From NCBI GenBank assembly GCA_938008435.1, contig CALLKK010000010.1, forward strand, positions 176,535-240,534: DNA of 64,000 nt. The letters run 5' to 3'. Position 1 is the stretch's first letter. The number at the start of each line of letters is the position of its first letter. This DNA is from an uncultured Steroidobacter sp. (lineage in GTDB: Bacteria; Pseudomonadota; Gammaproteobacteria; Steroidobacterales; Steroidobacteraceae). Below are positions 25,065-34,416 of this stretch, one piece after another. The notes under the pieces are model-generated. The model ran no database searches. It had not been told where the DNA came from and saw only the letters and a list, made by a program, of their open reading frames with translations. The position numbers and the translations under genes are program-made.

Positions 25065-26243
25065 TCACTTTCCCCCTCTTCCCCAGAGATACGCGACCAC
25101 GCCGCCGAGCGCGCCGATCGTCATGAGGATCGCGAGCGTGCCTGGGTCGCCGTGATGGAAATAGGCGAGCGCAAAACCGACGAGCATCGGCACGATGGAC
25201 TGCAACGCGCCCATCATGGCAGAGGCCGCGCCGGCGATATGTGCGTACGGGGCAAGACCGAGCGCGGAGGCGTGCGGCGTGATGCGCGCGACGCTCACGA
25301 AGAACGTGAGCTGAAGCGCGACGAACATCCAAAGCGGCACGTCGAATGCCAACGTGATCGCGCTCAATAGGGCTCCGACGATGGGCGGCATCCACACTGC
25401 GCGCGCGAGCAGCTCCGCGGGCGTGCGTTTGCGCAGCGCGACGATGTTGAGGCGGCTTGCCGCCATGAAGGCAAAGCCGTTCACCGCCAGCAGCCAGCCG
25501 AACTGCTGCGCCGACAATCCGTAGCCTTCGATCACCACGGCCGGCGCACCCGTGACGTAAGCAAACAACGACGCCATGCCGAACGCGCCGGCCAGCGTAT
25601 AACCAATGAACCTTCTGTCGCGGATGAGCGAGACATAGTCGAGCATGACGGCGCTCATCCTGAGCGGCCGCACCGAGCTCGGGTCTCTGCTCTCGGTCAG
25701 CACGAAGTGCATGGAAATAATGAGCCCGAGCGCAAACAACGCCTGCACCGCGAACACGGCGCGCCAACCGAAGGCCGTCACGACCATGCCGCCGACGCTG
25801 GGCGCCAGAATCGGACCCAGCGAAACGATGGCCATCAACAACGAAAAAGCGCGAGCGGCCTCGTGCGGCTCGCAGCGATCGCGAATGATGGCGCGCCCGA
25901 TCACCATACCTCCGCACGCGCCGAGCGCTTGCGCGACACGCATGCCCATGAGCATCGACATGCTCGTCGAGAGCATGCAGCCGATCGAGCCGAGCGCGTA
26001 CAGCACGAAGCTCACGTAGAGCGGCGGCTTACGACCGAAACGATCGCTGATCGGACCGTAGAAGAGCTGACCGAGCGCGATGCCGATGAGATAAGCGGAC
26101 ATGGTCCGCTCGACGCCCTGCGCATCGAGCTCGCGCTCGATGGCGGGAAACCCGGGCAGGTACATGTCGATCGACAACGGCCCCACGGCCGTCATGGCGC
26201 CAATCAATAGCAGCCAACTTGGAAGCTTGTGCGAGGACAGCAC
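25065..26243 (-). CDS. Bcr/CflA-family drug efflux transporter
   Basis: A 392-residue major facilitator with 12 membrane segments. The family marks are PLSIDMYLPGFPAIE after helix 1, the motif A loop GPISDRFGRKPPL and RVAQALGACGG in helix 4. Proteins of this type export bicyclomycin, chloramphenicol or other small molecules by proton antiport. Its stop lies just beyond the composite repeat. No regulator sits beside it. Confidence 0.9.
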   Translation of the reverse strand: MLSSHKLPSWLLLIGAMTAVGPLSIDMYLPGFPAIERELDAQGVERTMSAYLIGIALGQLFYGPISDRFGRKPPLYVSFVLYALGSIGCMLSTSMSMLMGMRVAQALGACGGMVIGRAIIRDRCEPHEAARAFSLLMAIVSLGPILAPSVGGMVVTAFGWRAVFAVQALFALGLIISMHFVLTESRDPSSVRPLRMSAVMLDYVSLIRDRRFIGYTLAGAFGMASLFAYVTGAPAVVIEGYGLSAQQFGWLLAVNGFAFMAASRLNIVALRKRTPAELLARAVWMPPIVGALLSAITLAFDVPLWMFVALQLTFFVSVARITPHASALGLAPYAHIAGAASAMMGALQSIVPMLVGFALAYFHHGDPGTLAILMTIGALGGVVAYLWGRGGK

Positions 26244-26378
26244 GTGTTATGGACGATCAATCGTTGGTGTTCTTGCGCCGCTCGTTGGGCTCGCCAGCCA
26301 CGCGAATACACGCGCGGCTCCCTCGAGGCGCTTCAGGCGAGGCGGCGGCGCACACCGACCTCGGGCGCCGAATCGACG

Positions 26379-27230
26379 TCAGAGCAGCCGTTCGGCGTGA
26401 TACTTCAGGTGGTCCGCTATGAACGTCGAGATGAAGTAATAGCCGTGGTCGTAGCCTTCTTGACGACGCAGGGTGAGTTTAGTTCCCGACTTGCGGCACG
26501 CTTCTTCGAACAGTTCGGGCTTGAGCTGCTCGCTCAGGAATTTATCCGCCGTCCCCTGATCGACGAGGATCGTATCGTGGTAGCGCTCTGCGGCGACGAG
26601 CTCGCTCGCGTCGTATGCGCGCCAAGCCTCTTGGTCCGCGCCCAGGTAACGCGAGAACGCCTTCTGACCCCATGGACAGCGCATCGGTGCCGAGATCGGC
26701 GCGAAGGCCGACACCGATCGGTACTGGTCGCGATTCTTGAGCGCGCAGATGAGCGCGCCGTGGCCGCCCATCGAATGGCCGAAGATGCTCTGGCGATCGT
26801 CGAGACCGACATTCAACGAACGAATCACCTCCGGCAGCTCGCGCGTCACATAGCTATACATCCGATAGCTCTGCGACCACGGCGATTCAGTCGCGTCGAC
26901 ATAAAAGCCTGCGGCGAGACCGAAGTCCCAGCTCTCGTCGTCGCCCGGATAGCGCACCTGGCGCGGGCTCGTATCCGGCGCAACGAGCATGAGCCCGAGC
27001 TCCGCTGCAAGGCGCTGCGCGCCCGCCTTGATCATGAAGGTTTCCTCGGTGCACGTAAGTCCCGCGAGGTAATAGAGCACCGGCACCTTACGCTGCTCCG
27101 CCTGCGGCGGAATGTATACCGAGAAGCGCATCTCGCTGCGGCACTCGCGCGATTCGTGCGTATAGAAACGTTGCGAGCCGCCGAAACAGCGGTGTTCCGA
27201 GACGAGCGTGAGCGAGGACATGGCGGACAA
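26379..27230 (-). CDS. fghA: S-formylglutathione hydrolase
   Basis: A 283-residue esterase-D-family enzyme that hydrolyses S-formylglutathione to formate and glutathione. The nucleophile is Ser153 in GHSMGGHGA; YYLAGLTCTEE (oxyanion region), the VDQG Asp segment and GYDHGYYF with the histidine are all present. An ATG at 27221 could also start it. The partner formaldehyde dehydrogenase (frmA) is not in the window. Confidence 0.93.
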   Translation of the reverse strand: MSAMSSLTLVSEHRCFGGSQRFYTHESRECRSEMRFSVYIPPQAEQRKVPVLYYLAGLTCTEETFMIKAGAQRLAAELGLMLVAPDTSPRQVRYPGDDESWDFGLAAGFYVDATESPWSQSYRMYSYVTRELPEVIRSLNVGLDDRQSIFGHSMGGHGALICALKNRDQYRSVSAFAPISAPMRCPWGQKAFSRYLGADQEAWRAYDASELVAAERYHDTILVDQGTADKFLSEQLKPELFEEACRKSGTKLTLRRQEGYDHGYYFISTFIADHLKYHAERLL

Positions 27231-27416
27231 CCGTGAGCAGCAGGCGGGAATGCGCGACGATGCTAGTGGATCGCATCGACTTACGGAAGAGCCGGTGAAC
27301 GCTTAGTTTCTTGCAAAAATTGCTGATCGCAATGTTGCTCTGCACGCACGCCCGGTCGGGTAATTTCGCGGGTACAATGATGCAAAGTGCACCCTCACCG
27401 TAGGCGGACATCTGCC

Positions 27417-27971
27417 ATGGCCGTCGAATCGAACATGCTCCCGCTCGGCACGAAGGCGCCGCCGTTTCGCTTGCCCGACTATACGGGCCGCATCGTGACG
27501 ATCGATGAGTTCGCCACGTCCCCTGCGCTGCTCGTGGCATTCATCTGCAATCACTGCCCGTACGTGAAGCACATCCGCATGGAGTTCGCCCGCTTCGCGC
27601 GCGAGTACCAACCGCGCGGGCTCGCCGTCGTCGCGATTGCAGCGAACGACATCGACACCTATCCGCAAGACGGTCCGCAAGGCATGGCCGCAGAAGCTGC
27701 GGAGGCCGGCTATACCTTCCCGTACCTTTTCGATGAAACGCAGAAGGTGGCGCGCGCCTACAAGGCAGCATGCACGCCCGATTTCTTTCTCTTCGATCGC
27801 ATGCGCATGCTCGTCTACCGCGGCCAGTTCGATTCCAGTCGACCGGGCAACAGCATCCCCGTCACCGGCGCGGACCTGCGCGCCGCCTGCGACGCGGTGC
27901 TGGCGGACAAACCGGTGACGATCGAACAGCGGCCGAGCATCGGCTGCAGCATCAAGTGGAAAACGCCCTGA
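27417..27971 (+). CDS. Thioredoxin-family protein (AhpC/Redoxin type)
   Basis: A 184-residue thioredoxin-fold protein starting MAVESNMLPLG. The active site is CNHCPYV (Cys44 and Cys47), the pattern found in bacterial redoxins with a CPYV tail; the TPDFFLFD strand with cis-Pro follows. No signal peptide, so cytoplasmic. GTG 27387 could add ten residues. Divergent from fghA. Exact partner unknown; thiol-disulfide exchange or peroxide reduction is likely. Confidence 0.85.
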   Translation: MAVESNMLPLGTKAPPFRLPDYTGRIVTIDEFATSPALLVAFICNHCPYVKHIRMEFARFAREYQPRGLAVVAIAANDIDTYPQDGPQGMAAEAAEAGYTFPYLFDETQKVARAYKAACTPDFFLFDRMRMLVYRGQFDSSRPGNSIPVTGADLRAACDAVLADKPVTIEQRPSIGCSIKWKTP

Positions 27972-28060
27972 ACACCGCTCGGCATTGGCTGATTACCTAA
28001 CACCGACGCTTCGCGCACTTGCCAGGAACGCGTTGGCGAAGCGATAGACCGTTACCCGCA

Positions 28061-28100
28061 AAAGAAAAAGCCGCGGCGCTGCCTTTAGCGGCGCCGCGGC
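28061..28100 (-). terminator. Terminator of the efflux operon
   Basis: Minus strand: GCCGCGGCGC and GCGCCGCGGC form a perfect 10-bp stem with an 11-base loop, followed by TTTTTCTTTT. It starts 18 bases beyond the permease stop and is a textbook intrinsic terminator. Confidence 0.9.
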
Positions 28101-28117
28101 CTTCATCTATCCGGTCG

Positions 28118-29329
28118 CTACTCGTGTCGCAGCGCTTCGATCGGATCGAGCTGCGCGGCGCGCCGCGCCGGGAAATAACCGAACACGATCCCGACCGCGG
28201 CAGAGAACGCAAACGAAACCAGGATGATGCTCAGATTGAAGACGTAGGGCACGCCGAACAGGTGGTTGGCGAATATTCCGGCCGCCAAGCCGAGAATGAT
28301 GCCGATGATGCCGCCGCAGGCGGCCAGCGTGACCGCCTCGACGAGGAATTGCAGCAGCACATCGCGCGCCATTGCGCCGACCGCAAGTCGCGTGCCGATC
28401 TCGCGCGTTCGCTCGGTCACCGACACGAGCATGATGTTCATGATGCCGACGCCACCGACCACCAAGCTGACCGCCGCCACGGCGCTCAACAGTGTCGTCA
28501 GCACGCGCGTCGAGCTCGTGAATGCGCTCGTGATCTCCTGCATGTCGCGCACATTGAAATCATCCGGCATGCCGGGGCGGATCTTGCGGCGTTCGCGCAG
28601 CAGCCGCTCGACGTCCGCCTGCACCTTGGCCGTCAGCGCCGGATCGCGTGCGGAGATCATGATCGCGTTGACGTCGGAATTGCCGACCAGACGACGCTGC
28701 AACATGCGAATCGGCACGAGCACGATGTCGTCCTGATTCTGGCCGAAGCCGGACGTGCCCTTGGCGGTGAGCAAGCCGATGACCTGGCACGAGACTTTCT
28801 GCAAGCGAATGTTCGCGCCGATCGGATCCTGATCGCCGAACAACTCCTGCTTCACGCTCTGACCGATGATGCAGACAGCTGCGCCGGCACGCAGCTCCGA
28901 TTCGGAGAAATTGCGTCCGCTGGCGAGCGGCCAGTCGCGCACTTCGAGAAACTTATCGCTCGTGCCGGTGACCTGCGTCTGCCAGTTCGCATTGCCGTAG
29001 ATCGCCTGCACGCTCGTGTTGGAGCTCGGCGCCACGGCGCGAATGCCGGAGATTTCTTCTTCCAGCGCGCGCACGTCATCGAGCGTGAACGGCGGCGCCG
29101 CCGAACGTCCGCCGCCGCCCGGACCGAAGCCCTGTCCGCGGAAGACCTGCAGCAGGTTCGTACCGAGCTTCTGCATATCGGCTTGCACTTGCGCGGTCGC
29201 GCCCTCGCCGATCGTCACCATCGTGATCACGGCGGCGACGCCGATCACGATGCCGAGGATCGTGAGCGTCGAACGCAGCACGTTGCGACGAATCTCGCGC
29301 AGCGCCAGCAGTAAGGCATTCAGAAACAT
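28118..29329 (-). CDS. MacB-type ABC transporter permease
   Basis: A 403-residue permease of the MacB/FtsX type: N-terminal membrane helix (TLTILGIVIGVAAVITM), a large periplasmic MacB_PCD domain (about 50-270) and three C-terminal helices of the FtsX domain (from about 280), ending DPIEALRHE. Partners are the ATPase just upstream, the MacA-like adaptor and the outer-membrane lipoprotein. Family systems export macrolides, peptides or lipids. Confidence 0.9.
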   Translation of the reverse strand: MFLNALLLALREIRRNVLRSTLTILGIVIGVAAVITMVTIGEGATAQVQADMQKLGTNLLQVFRGQGFGPGGGGRSAAPPFTLDDVRALEEEISGIRAVAPSSNTSVQAIYGNANWQTQVTGTSDKFLEVRDWPLASGRNFSESELRAGAAVCIIGQSVKQELFGDQDPIGANIRLQKVSCQVIGLLTAKGTSGFGQNQDDIVLVPIRMLQRRLVGNSDVNAIMISARDPALTAKVQADVERLLRERRKIRPGMPDDFNVRDMQEITSAFTSSTRVLTTLLSAVAAVSLVVGGVGIMNIMLVSVTERTREIGTRLAVGAMARDVLLQFLVEAVTLAACGGIIGIILGLAAGIFANHLFGVPYVFNLSIILVSFAFSAAVGIVFGYFPARRAAQLDPIEALRHE

Positions 29330-29348
29330 CGAAACCCTCTACGACTGC

Positions 29349-30092
29349 TCAGGCATGACTGCCGGCCGCGCCGGCACCGTCGCGCTGGGGAACATTGGGC
29401 TGGTCGTACTCGATCTGGCCGTCGCGGAACCGCACGATGCGGCGCGTCCACGCTGCGATATCGGGCTCGTGCGTGACCATCACGATCGTGATGCCGCGCT
29501 CCTCGTTCAGGCGCGTGAGCAGCTTCATGATCTCGATGCTCATCGCCGTGTCGAGATTACCGGTCGGCTCGTCGGCGAACAGCACTTTCGGCTCGGTCAC
29601 GATCGCGCGCGCGATCGCGACGCGCTGCTGCTGACCGCCCGAGAGCTGATTCGGAACGTGCAGCTCGCGGCCCTTGAGCCCGACTTCGATCAATGCCTGA
29701 CGCGCGCGTTCGCGCCGTTCGGCAGCGGGCACGCCGCGATAGATGAGCGGCAGCTCGACATTCTCGATCGCCGTCGTGCGGCTGAGCAGATTGAAGCCTT
29801 GGAAGACGAAGCCGAGATAGTTGCGCCTCAACAGCGCGCGTTGATCGGCGTTCATCGCACCGACCGGCGCGCCGAGGAAGCGATACTCGCCTTCGGTCGG
29901 CGTGTCGAGACAGCCGAGGATGTTCATGCACGTCGATTTGCCGGAGCCGCTCGGCCCCATGACGGAAACGAACTCGCCGGTATCGATGCGCAGATTGATC
30001 CCGCGCAAGGCGAACACGCGCGCCTCGCCCTCGCCGTAGATCTTCTTGACGTTCACCAGCTCGATGACTGGTGTGTCTGCCGCGCCCGTCAT
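29349..30092 (-). CDS. MacB-type ABC transporter ATPase
   Basis: A 247-residue LolD/MacB-class ATPase: Walker A GPSGSGKST (46-54), signature LSGGQQQR, Walker B VLFADEPTGNLD and H-loop THEP. ATG 30092 overlaps the adaptor stop as ATGA. In E. coli MacB this domain is fused to the permease; here the two are separate genes 19 bases apart. Confidence 0.92.
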   Translation of the reverse strand: MTGAADTPVIELVNVKKIYGEGEARVFALRGINLRIDTGEFVSVMGPSGSGKSTCMNILGCLDTPTEGEYRFLGAPVGAMNADQRALLRRNYLGFVFQGFNLLSRTTAIENVELPLIYRGVPAAERRERARQALIEVGLKGRELHVPNQLSGGQQQRVAIARAIVTEPKVLFADEPTGNLDTAMSIEIMKLLTRLNEERGITIVMVTHEPDIAAWTRRIVRFRDGQIEYDQPNVPQRDGAGAAGSHA

Positions 30093-31522
30093 TTGGTGGT
30101 CGTCTCGATGTCGACGATGACAGCCGTACCGGGTTCGAGCTTGCGCTTGAAGGCCTCCCGCATCGCTTCGGCCGCAGGCCCCTGCGGAGCTTGCTGCGGT
30201 CCCGCACCCATGCCCGGCGGCGGGCCGCCGGCGCCCTCGGGCATCGGCAACACCTGCGTGAAGCGCCCGTCGGTCGCGCCCGTGCGGAACATCACCATCG
30301 CGGGCTTGCCGTTTTCGAGAATCCACGCGCGTCCCATCTGCTGACGGCCGCCGCTACGCTGCTGCGGCTGGAAGAAGCGAACGGGCGGACGCGGCATGAG
30401 CGCAGACAGCGGATTGCCCGACTGCGGATTGGCGCCCGGTCCCGGCATGCCTGCGTTCGGCGGCGTAAAGCGCAGCGCCGCATTCGGCACCAGCACCGCG
30501 TCTTTGATGTGCGTCGTGACGATCTCGGCCGTCGCCGTCATGCCCGGACGCAGCAGCAACTCTTCGTTATCGACTTCGAGCACCGTCTCGTACGTGACGA
30601 CGCCGGTCGACGTAGCGCTCGCACCGCCGCCGCCCGATGAGCCGCTCGCCGTCGTGCTCGATGCGAAATGCACTTGCGTGATGTGCGCGCTGAACGTGCG
30701 GCTCGGATAGGCCGCCACGGTGAAGGTCGCCTGCTGACCGACCTCGACGGCGCCGACGTCGGCTTCGTCGACCATCACGTGCAGCTCCATCTTCTTCAAG
30801 TCTTCCGCCAGCGTGAACAACACGGGTGCCTGCAGCGAGGCGGCCACGGTCGAACCGGGCTCGACCGAACGCACGAGCACCACACCGTTGATCGGCGAGA
30901 CGATCTTCGACTTGGCGAGATCGGTCTTGACCGCCTCGACGGTGCCGCGCGCTTGCGCTACTGCGGCGCGCGCGGCCGCGAGCTCACCGGCAGCACGAGC
31001 GACCGCGGCTTCCGCCACGTCGAGATCCTGCTGCGACGGCAGCTTGTTGTTGCTGAGCTCGCGCACCTTGTGCAAGCGCGCCAGATTCGCGCGGGCTTCT
31101 TTCTCGCTCGCTTCGGCTTGCAGCACGCGCGCCTCCGCGGAGGCCAGCGAGCTCTCGGCCTGCAGAAGCTGCGCTTCAAGACGCGTCGTATCGAGCACCG
31201 CCAGCACCTGGCCCTTTTGCACGACGTCGTTCACGTCGACGTAGACCTCGCGGATCGTGCCCGACAGCTCGCTGCCGATGTCGACTTGATTGCGCGGCTC
31301 GAGATTACCCGTGGCCGTCACCTTCACGACGAGATCGCCGCGCGTGACTTCCTGCGTGACGTAGCTGACTTTGGCGTTGTCGCCGCGCGTCACGAACCCC
31401 AGGATCAACAAGAGGACGATCGCGCCGACGACGATCCACTTCAAATGCCGCTTCCAGCCTCCTCCGGGGGAGCTCAGGCTTTGGAGCGATAGTTCCGAGC
31501 GTTGAGTTGTCGCGTTATCCAT
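30089..31522 (-). CDS. MacA-like periplasmic adaptor (HlyD family)
   Basis: A 477-residue adaptor: N-terminal membrane anchor (about 29-46), biotinyl-lipoyl half-motifs, a coiled-coil hairpin (about 105-190, ATTRLEAQ to AQARGTVEA-type heptads) and a beta-barrel domain. An unusual Gly/Ser loop (GSSGGGG) and a Pro/Gly/Gln-rich C-terminal insert (about 395-455) depart from MacA. The start is ambiguous: ATG 31522, or GTG 31534, which would overlap the upstream TGA as GTGA. Confidence 0.88.
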   Translation of the reverse strand: MDNATTQRSELSLQSLSSPGGGWKRHLKWIVVGAIVLLLILGFVTRGDNAKVSYVTQEVTRGDLVVKVTATGNLEPRNQVDIGSELSGTIREVYVDVNDVVQKGQVLAVLDTTRLEAQLLQAESSLASAEARVLQAEASEKEARANLARLHKVRELSNNKLPSQQDLDVAEAAVARAAGELAAARAAVAQARGTVEAVKTDLAKSKIVSPINGVVLVRSVEPGSTVAASLQAPVLFTLAEDLKKMELHVMVDEADVGAVEVGQQATFTVAAYPSRTFSAHITQVHFASSTTASGSSGGGGASATSTGVVTYETVLEVDNEELLLRPGMTATAEIVTTHIKDAVLVPNAALRFTPPNAGMPGPGANPQSGNPLSALMPRPPVRFFQPQQRSGGRQQMGRAWILENGKPAMVMFRTGATDGRFTQVLPMPEGAGGPPPGMGAGPQQAPQGPAAEAMREAFKRKLEPGTAVIVDIETTTK

Positions 31523-31530
31523 CGAAGGTT

Positions 31531-32955
31531 TCACGGAGAAGTTGGGAATACCGACCAGCCGCCGCCGAGCGCCTTGTACAGCCGGATGAGATTGGAAGTG
31601 AGCTCGCCGTCGCTGACCGCGAGCGAGTCTTCGAGAGAGATGAGCTGGCGATCCGCGCTCACGACGGTTTGGAAATCGACCAGCCCCGAGTTGTATTCGA
31701 CCAAGGCGAGCTCGCGTGCGCGGCGCGCCGCTTCGGTCGCCTCGAGAAGCGCTTCGCGGCGCTTCTGTTCTTTCGCCCACGCCAGCAACGCGTTCTCCAC
31801 CTCTTCGAACGCTTGCAGCACGGTCTGCTCATACGCGGCGACGGCCTGATCGAGCACGGCGTATTGCGCGCGCAGGTTCTGCCAGAGCGCGCCGCCCGCG
31901 AAGATCGGCAGACGCAGCGACAAGCCGAGCCGATCGGTACGCGATCCGTCGAATACATCGCTTGCCGACAAAGCCTGCCAGCCGATCGAGCCGCTCAGCG
32001 AAAACGAGGGATAGAGCGCGGCGGTCGCCACGCCGACTTGCGCGCTCTGCGCCGCGACGCGCCGTTCGGCGGCACGGATGTCCGGCCGACGACGCAGCAC
32101 CTCGGCCGGCACGCTGGCCACCACTTCGCTCGATGCGACCGGGACCGGCTTGCGTTCGGACAGCAGCTCATGGAGCGTGCCCGGCAGCTGACCCGTCAAC
32201 ACGGCGAGTCGGTTCATCGCCTGCGAGAGATTCGATTCGAGCGCGGGAATCTGGGCGCGCGTCTGCTGGTAGCTCGTCTCGGCCTGCTCGACTTCGAGCG
32301 CGGTCGCAAGGCCCGCTTCCGCGCGCCAGCGAGTAATGTCGAGGAGCTCGGCCTGCGCGGCGAGATTGCGTTCAGCGAAATCAAGGCGCGCTTGCGCCGC
32401 GCGCACCGAGGTGTAGTTGAGCGCGACGTCGCCGAGCAGGGTGATGAGCACGTCGCGCAGATCGGCCTCGGTCGCGGCCAGGCTGGCGCTGGCGGCTTCA
32501 TACGCCCGGCGGCGGCCGCCGAAGATGTCGAGCTCCCAGGACGCATCGAGCCCGGCGGTGTAGATCTCGTCGTTGTTGCGCGCGATGAGGCCCTCGTCGG
32601 GGTCGACGAAGCGCGCGTCGGAATCGGTGCGATTCACCCCGCCGCTCGCATTGATCGAGGGGAAGAACGAACCCGCCGCGGCGCCGCGTCGGGCGCGCGC
32701 CTCCAGCACCCGAGCACGGGCCTGCTCAAGCGACTTGTTCTCGGCCAGCGCCCGCTCGATGAGCGAGTCGAGAATCGGATCCTCGAATGCCTTCCACCAC
32801 GCCGCCAAGGCGTCGGCGCCCTCCTCGACCCGCACCCCGCTCTGTTCGAGCGAATGCCAGGTATCGGGCGTCGGCGGGGTCGGTTCCCGATAATCGGGGC
32901 CGACCGCGCACCCTGCCGCCAGCAGGACGACGGCAGACAGGCCGGCCCAAGACAT
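31531..32955 (-). CDS. Outer-membrane efflux lipoprotein (NodT/OprM type)
   Basis: A 474-residue TolC-family channel with lipoprotein signal (lipobox LAAGC, Cys about 16) and the CAVGPDYREP start typical of NodT-type factors. Two long coiled-coil repeats follow (EQARARVLEARARRGAA; VLRRRPDIRAAERRVA in the second half). ATG 32955 is used because it directly precedes the signal. It is the first gene of a four-gene operon with adaptor, ATPase and permease: a complete tripartite pump. Confidence 0.9.
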   Translation of the reverse strand: MSWAGLSAVVLLAAGCAVGPDYREPTPPTPDTWHSLEQSGVRVEEGADALAAWWKAFEDPILDSLIERALAENKSLEQARARVLEARARRGAAAGSFFPSINASGGVNRTDSDARFVDPDEGLIARNNDEIYTAGLDASWELDIFGGRRRAYEAASASLAATEADLRDVLITLLGDVALNYTSVRAAQARLDFAERNLAAQAELLDITRWRAEAGLATALEVEQAETSYQQTRAQIPALESNLSQAMNRLAVLTGQLPGTLHELLSERKPVPVASSEVVASVPAEVLRRRPDIRAAERRVAAQSAQVGVATAALYPSFSLSGSIGWQALSASDVFDGSRTDRLGLSLRLPIFAGGALWQNLRAQYAVLDQAVAAYEQTVLQAFEEVENALLAWAKEQKRREALLEATEAARRARELALVEYNSGLVDFQTVVSADRQLISLEDSLAVSDGELTSNLIRLYKALGGGWSVFPTSP

Positions 32956-33356
32956 GGAAGTCCCGAACGGTCGAATATCGCGCTTGCGCCGTGCACGCGG
33001 CACGTGGCGCCGCTGGTCTAGGGGCGTCAACAAGGTCTCCGTCTCGGTCTTAAAGAAGGTGTACGAGCGCGCGATTGTGCCTATCGCTGCGTCAGCGTGC
33101 TCCAAGATCTGTTAAGCACGACCCACCGTCAGGCTCCTTCTTATTGTGGGCGACCCGGCCGCAGAGGGCCGCCGGGCGCGTCACAGGCCTTTGTAGGCAA
33201 CACGCTGCTACCAGAAGATAACGCCGCACCGCCCGTCGCGTTGACAAGCAACCGCTCTGGGACGTCGCGGTGACTCGCTTATAACCAACTGCTGCGCGGC
33301 GAGCACCACCTGAAATATGCGTTTGTGCGGGCATACCCCACAATGGCGCGTTAGAC
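32956..33356. other. Divergent promoter region between efflux operon and cys operon
   Basis: About 400 bases. A TTGACA at 33242 is visible without a well-placed -10, and a TTATAA stands at 33281. A GC-rich CCCGGC/GCCGGG inverted repeat lies near 33150-33175. No gene is convincing here. Confidence 0.4.
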
Positions 33357-33380
33357 GGTCGACCCTGGTCGACCCCAGGG
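33357..33380 (+). promoter_or_regulatory. Repeat/hairpin element upstream of cysD
   Basis: Two copies of the palindromic octamer GGTCGACC (33357-33364 and 33367-33374) 10 bp apart, overlapping a CCCTGG/CCAGGG stem (33363-33368 with 33375-33380). It ends 15 bases before the cysD ATG. It may be an operator or a leader hairpin for the sulfate operon; no known consensus was matched. Confidence 0.35.
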
Positions 33381-33395
33381 ATTCCCTAACGATCC

Positions 33396-34298
33396 ATGAC
33401 GCGACTGACGCACCTACAACGCCTCGAAGCCGAAAGCATCCATATCCTCCGGGAAGTGGTCGCCGAATGCGAGCGGCCGGTCATGCTCTATTCGATCGGC
33501 AAGGACAGCTCGGTGATGCTGCACCTGGCCATGAAAGCCTTCTACCCGGCCAAGCCGCCGTTCCCGCTGCTGCACGTCGATACGACGTGGAAATTCCGGG
33601 AGATGATCGCCTTTCGCGACGAAATGGCGCAGAAAGTGGGCATGGAGCTGCTCGTGCACATCAACCCCGAGGGGCTGGCGCGCGGCATCAACCCGTTCAC
33701 CCACGGCTCGGCCATCCACACCGACATCATGAAGACCCAGGCGCTCAAGCAGGCGCTCGACAAGTACGGGTTCGATGCCGCCTTCGGCGGCGCCCGCCGC
33801 GATGAGGAAAAGTCGCGCGCCAAAGAGCGGGTGTTCTCGTTCCGTACCGCACAGCATCGCTGGGATCCGAAGCGCCAGCGCCCGGAGCTCTGGCGCCTCT
33901 ACAACGCGCGCAAGAACAAGGGCGAGAGCCTGCGCATCTTCCCGCTGTCGAACTGGACAGAACTTGACATTTGGCAGTACATCTACCTCGAAAACATTCC
34001 GATCGTGCCGCTCTACTTCGCCAAACAGCGCCCGGTCGTCAAACGCGACGGCGCGCTGATCATGGTCGACGACGAGCGTATGCCGCTTCAGCCCGGCGAA
34101 GAGCCGCAGATGCGCTGGGTGCGCTTCCGTACGCTCGGCTGTTATCCCCTCACCGGTGCCATCGAGAGCCGCGCCGACACCTTGCCGGCGATCATCCAGG
34201 AAATGCTGCTCACCACCAGCTCCGAGCGTCAGGGTCGCGTCATCGACCACGACAGTTCGGCCTCGATGGAGAAGAAAAAGCAGGAAGGATATTTCTAG
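33396..34298 (+). CDS. cysD: Sulfate adenylyltransferase subunit 2
   Basis: A 300-residue PAPS-reductase-fold subunit that makes adenylyl sulfate from ATP and sulfate together with CysN. Marks: SIGKDSSVMLHLA (PP-loop, about 33-45), PLLHVDTTWKF, GGARRDEEKSRAKER and the C-terminal LGCYPLTGAI. Length matches E. coli CysD (302). First gene of the sulfate activation operon with cysNC and cysQ. Confidence 0.96.
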   Translation: MTRLTHLQRLEAESIHILREVVAECERPVMLYSIGKDSSVMLHLAMKAFYPAKPPFPLLHVDTTWKFREMIAFRDEMAQKVGMELLVHINPEGLARGINPFTHGSAIHTDIMKTQALKQALDKYGFDAAFGGARRDEEKSRAKERVFSFRTAQHRWDPKRQRPELWRLYNARKNKGESLRIFPLSNWTELDIWQYIYLENIPIVPLYFAKQRPVVKRDGALIMVDDERMPLQPGEEPQMRWVRFRTLGCYPLTGAIESRADTLPAIIQEMLLTTSSERQGRVIDHDSSASMEKKKQEGYF

Positions 34299-34416
34299 CG
34301 AGCTCGCGGACGACTCAACGGCGCGAGGCTCCGCACGGGCGCACGGCGACGCAGCAAGCGTCGAGCGTTCGTGACCGTCCTCGCAGCGTCCGACGATCGG
34401 CGTTCATTTCGTAACC

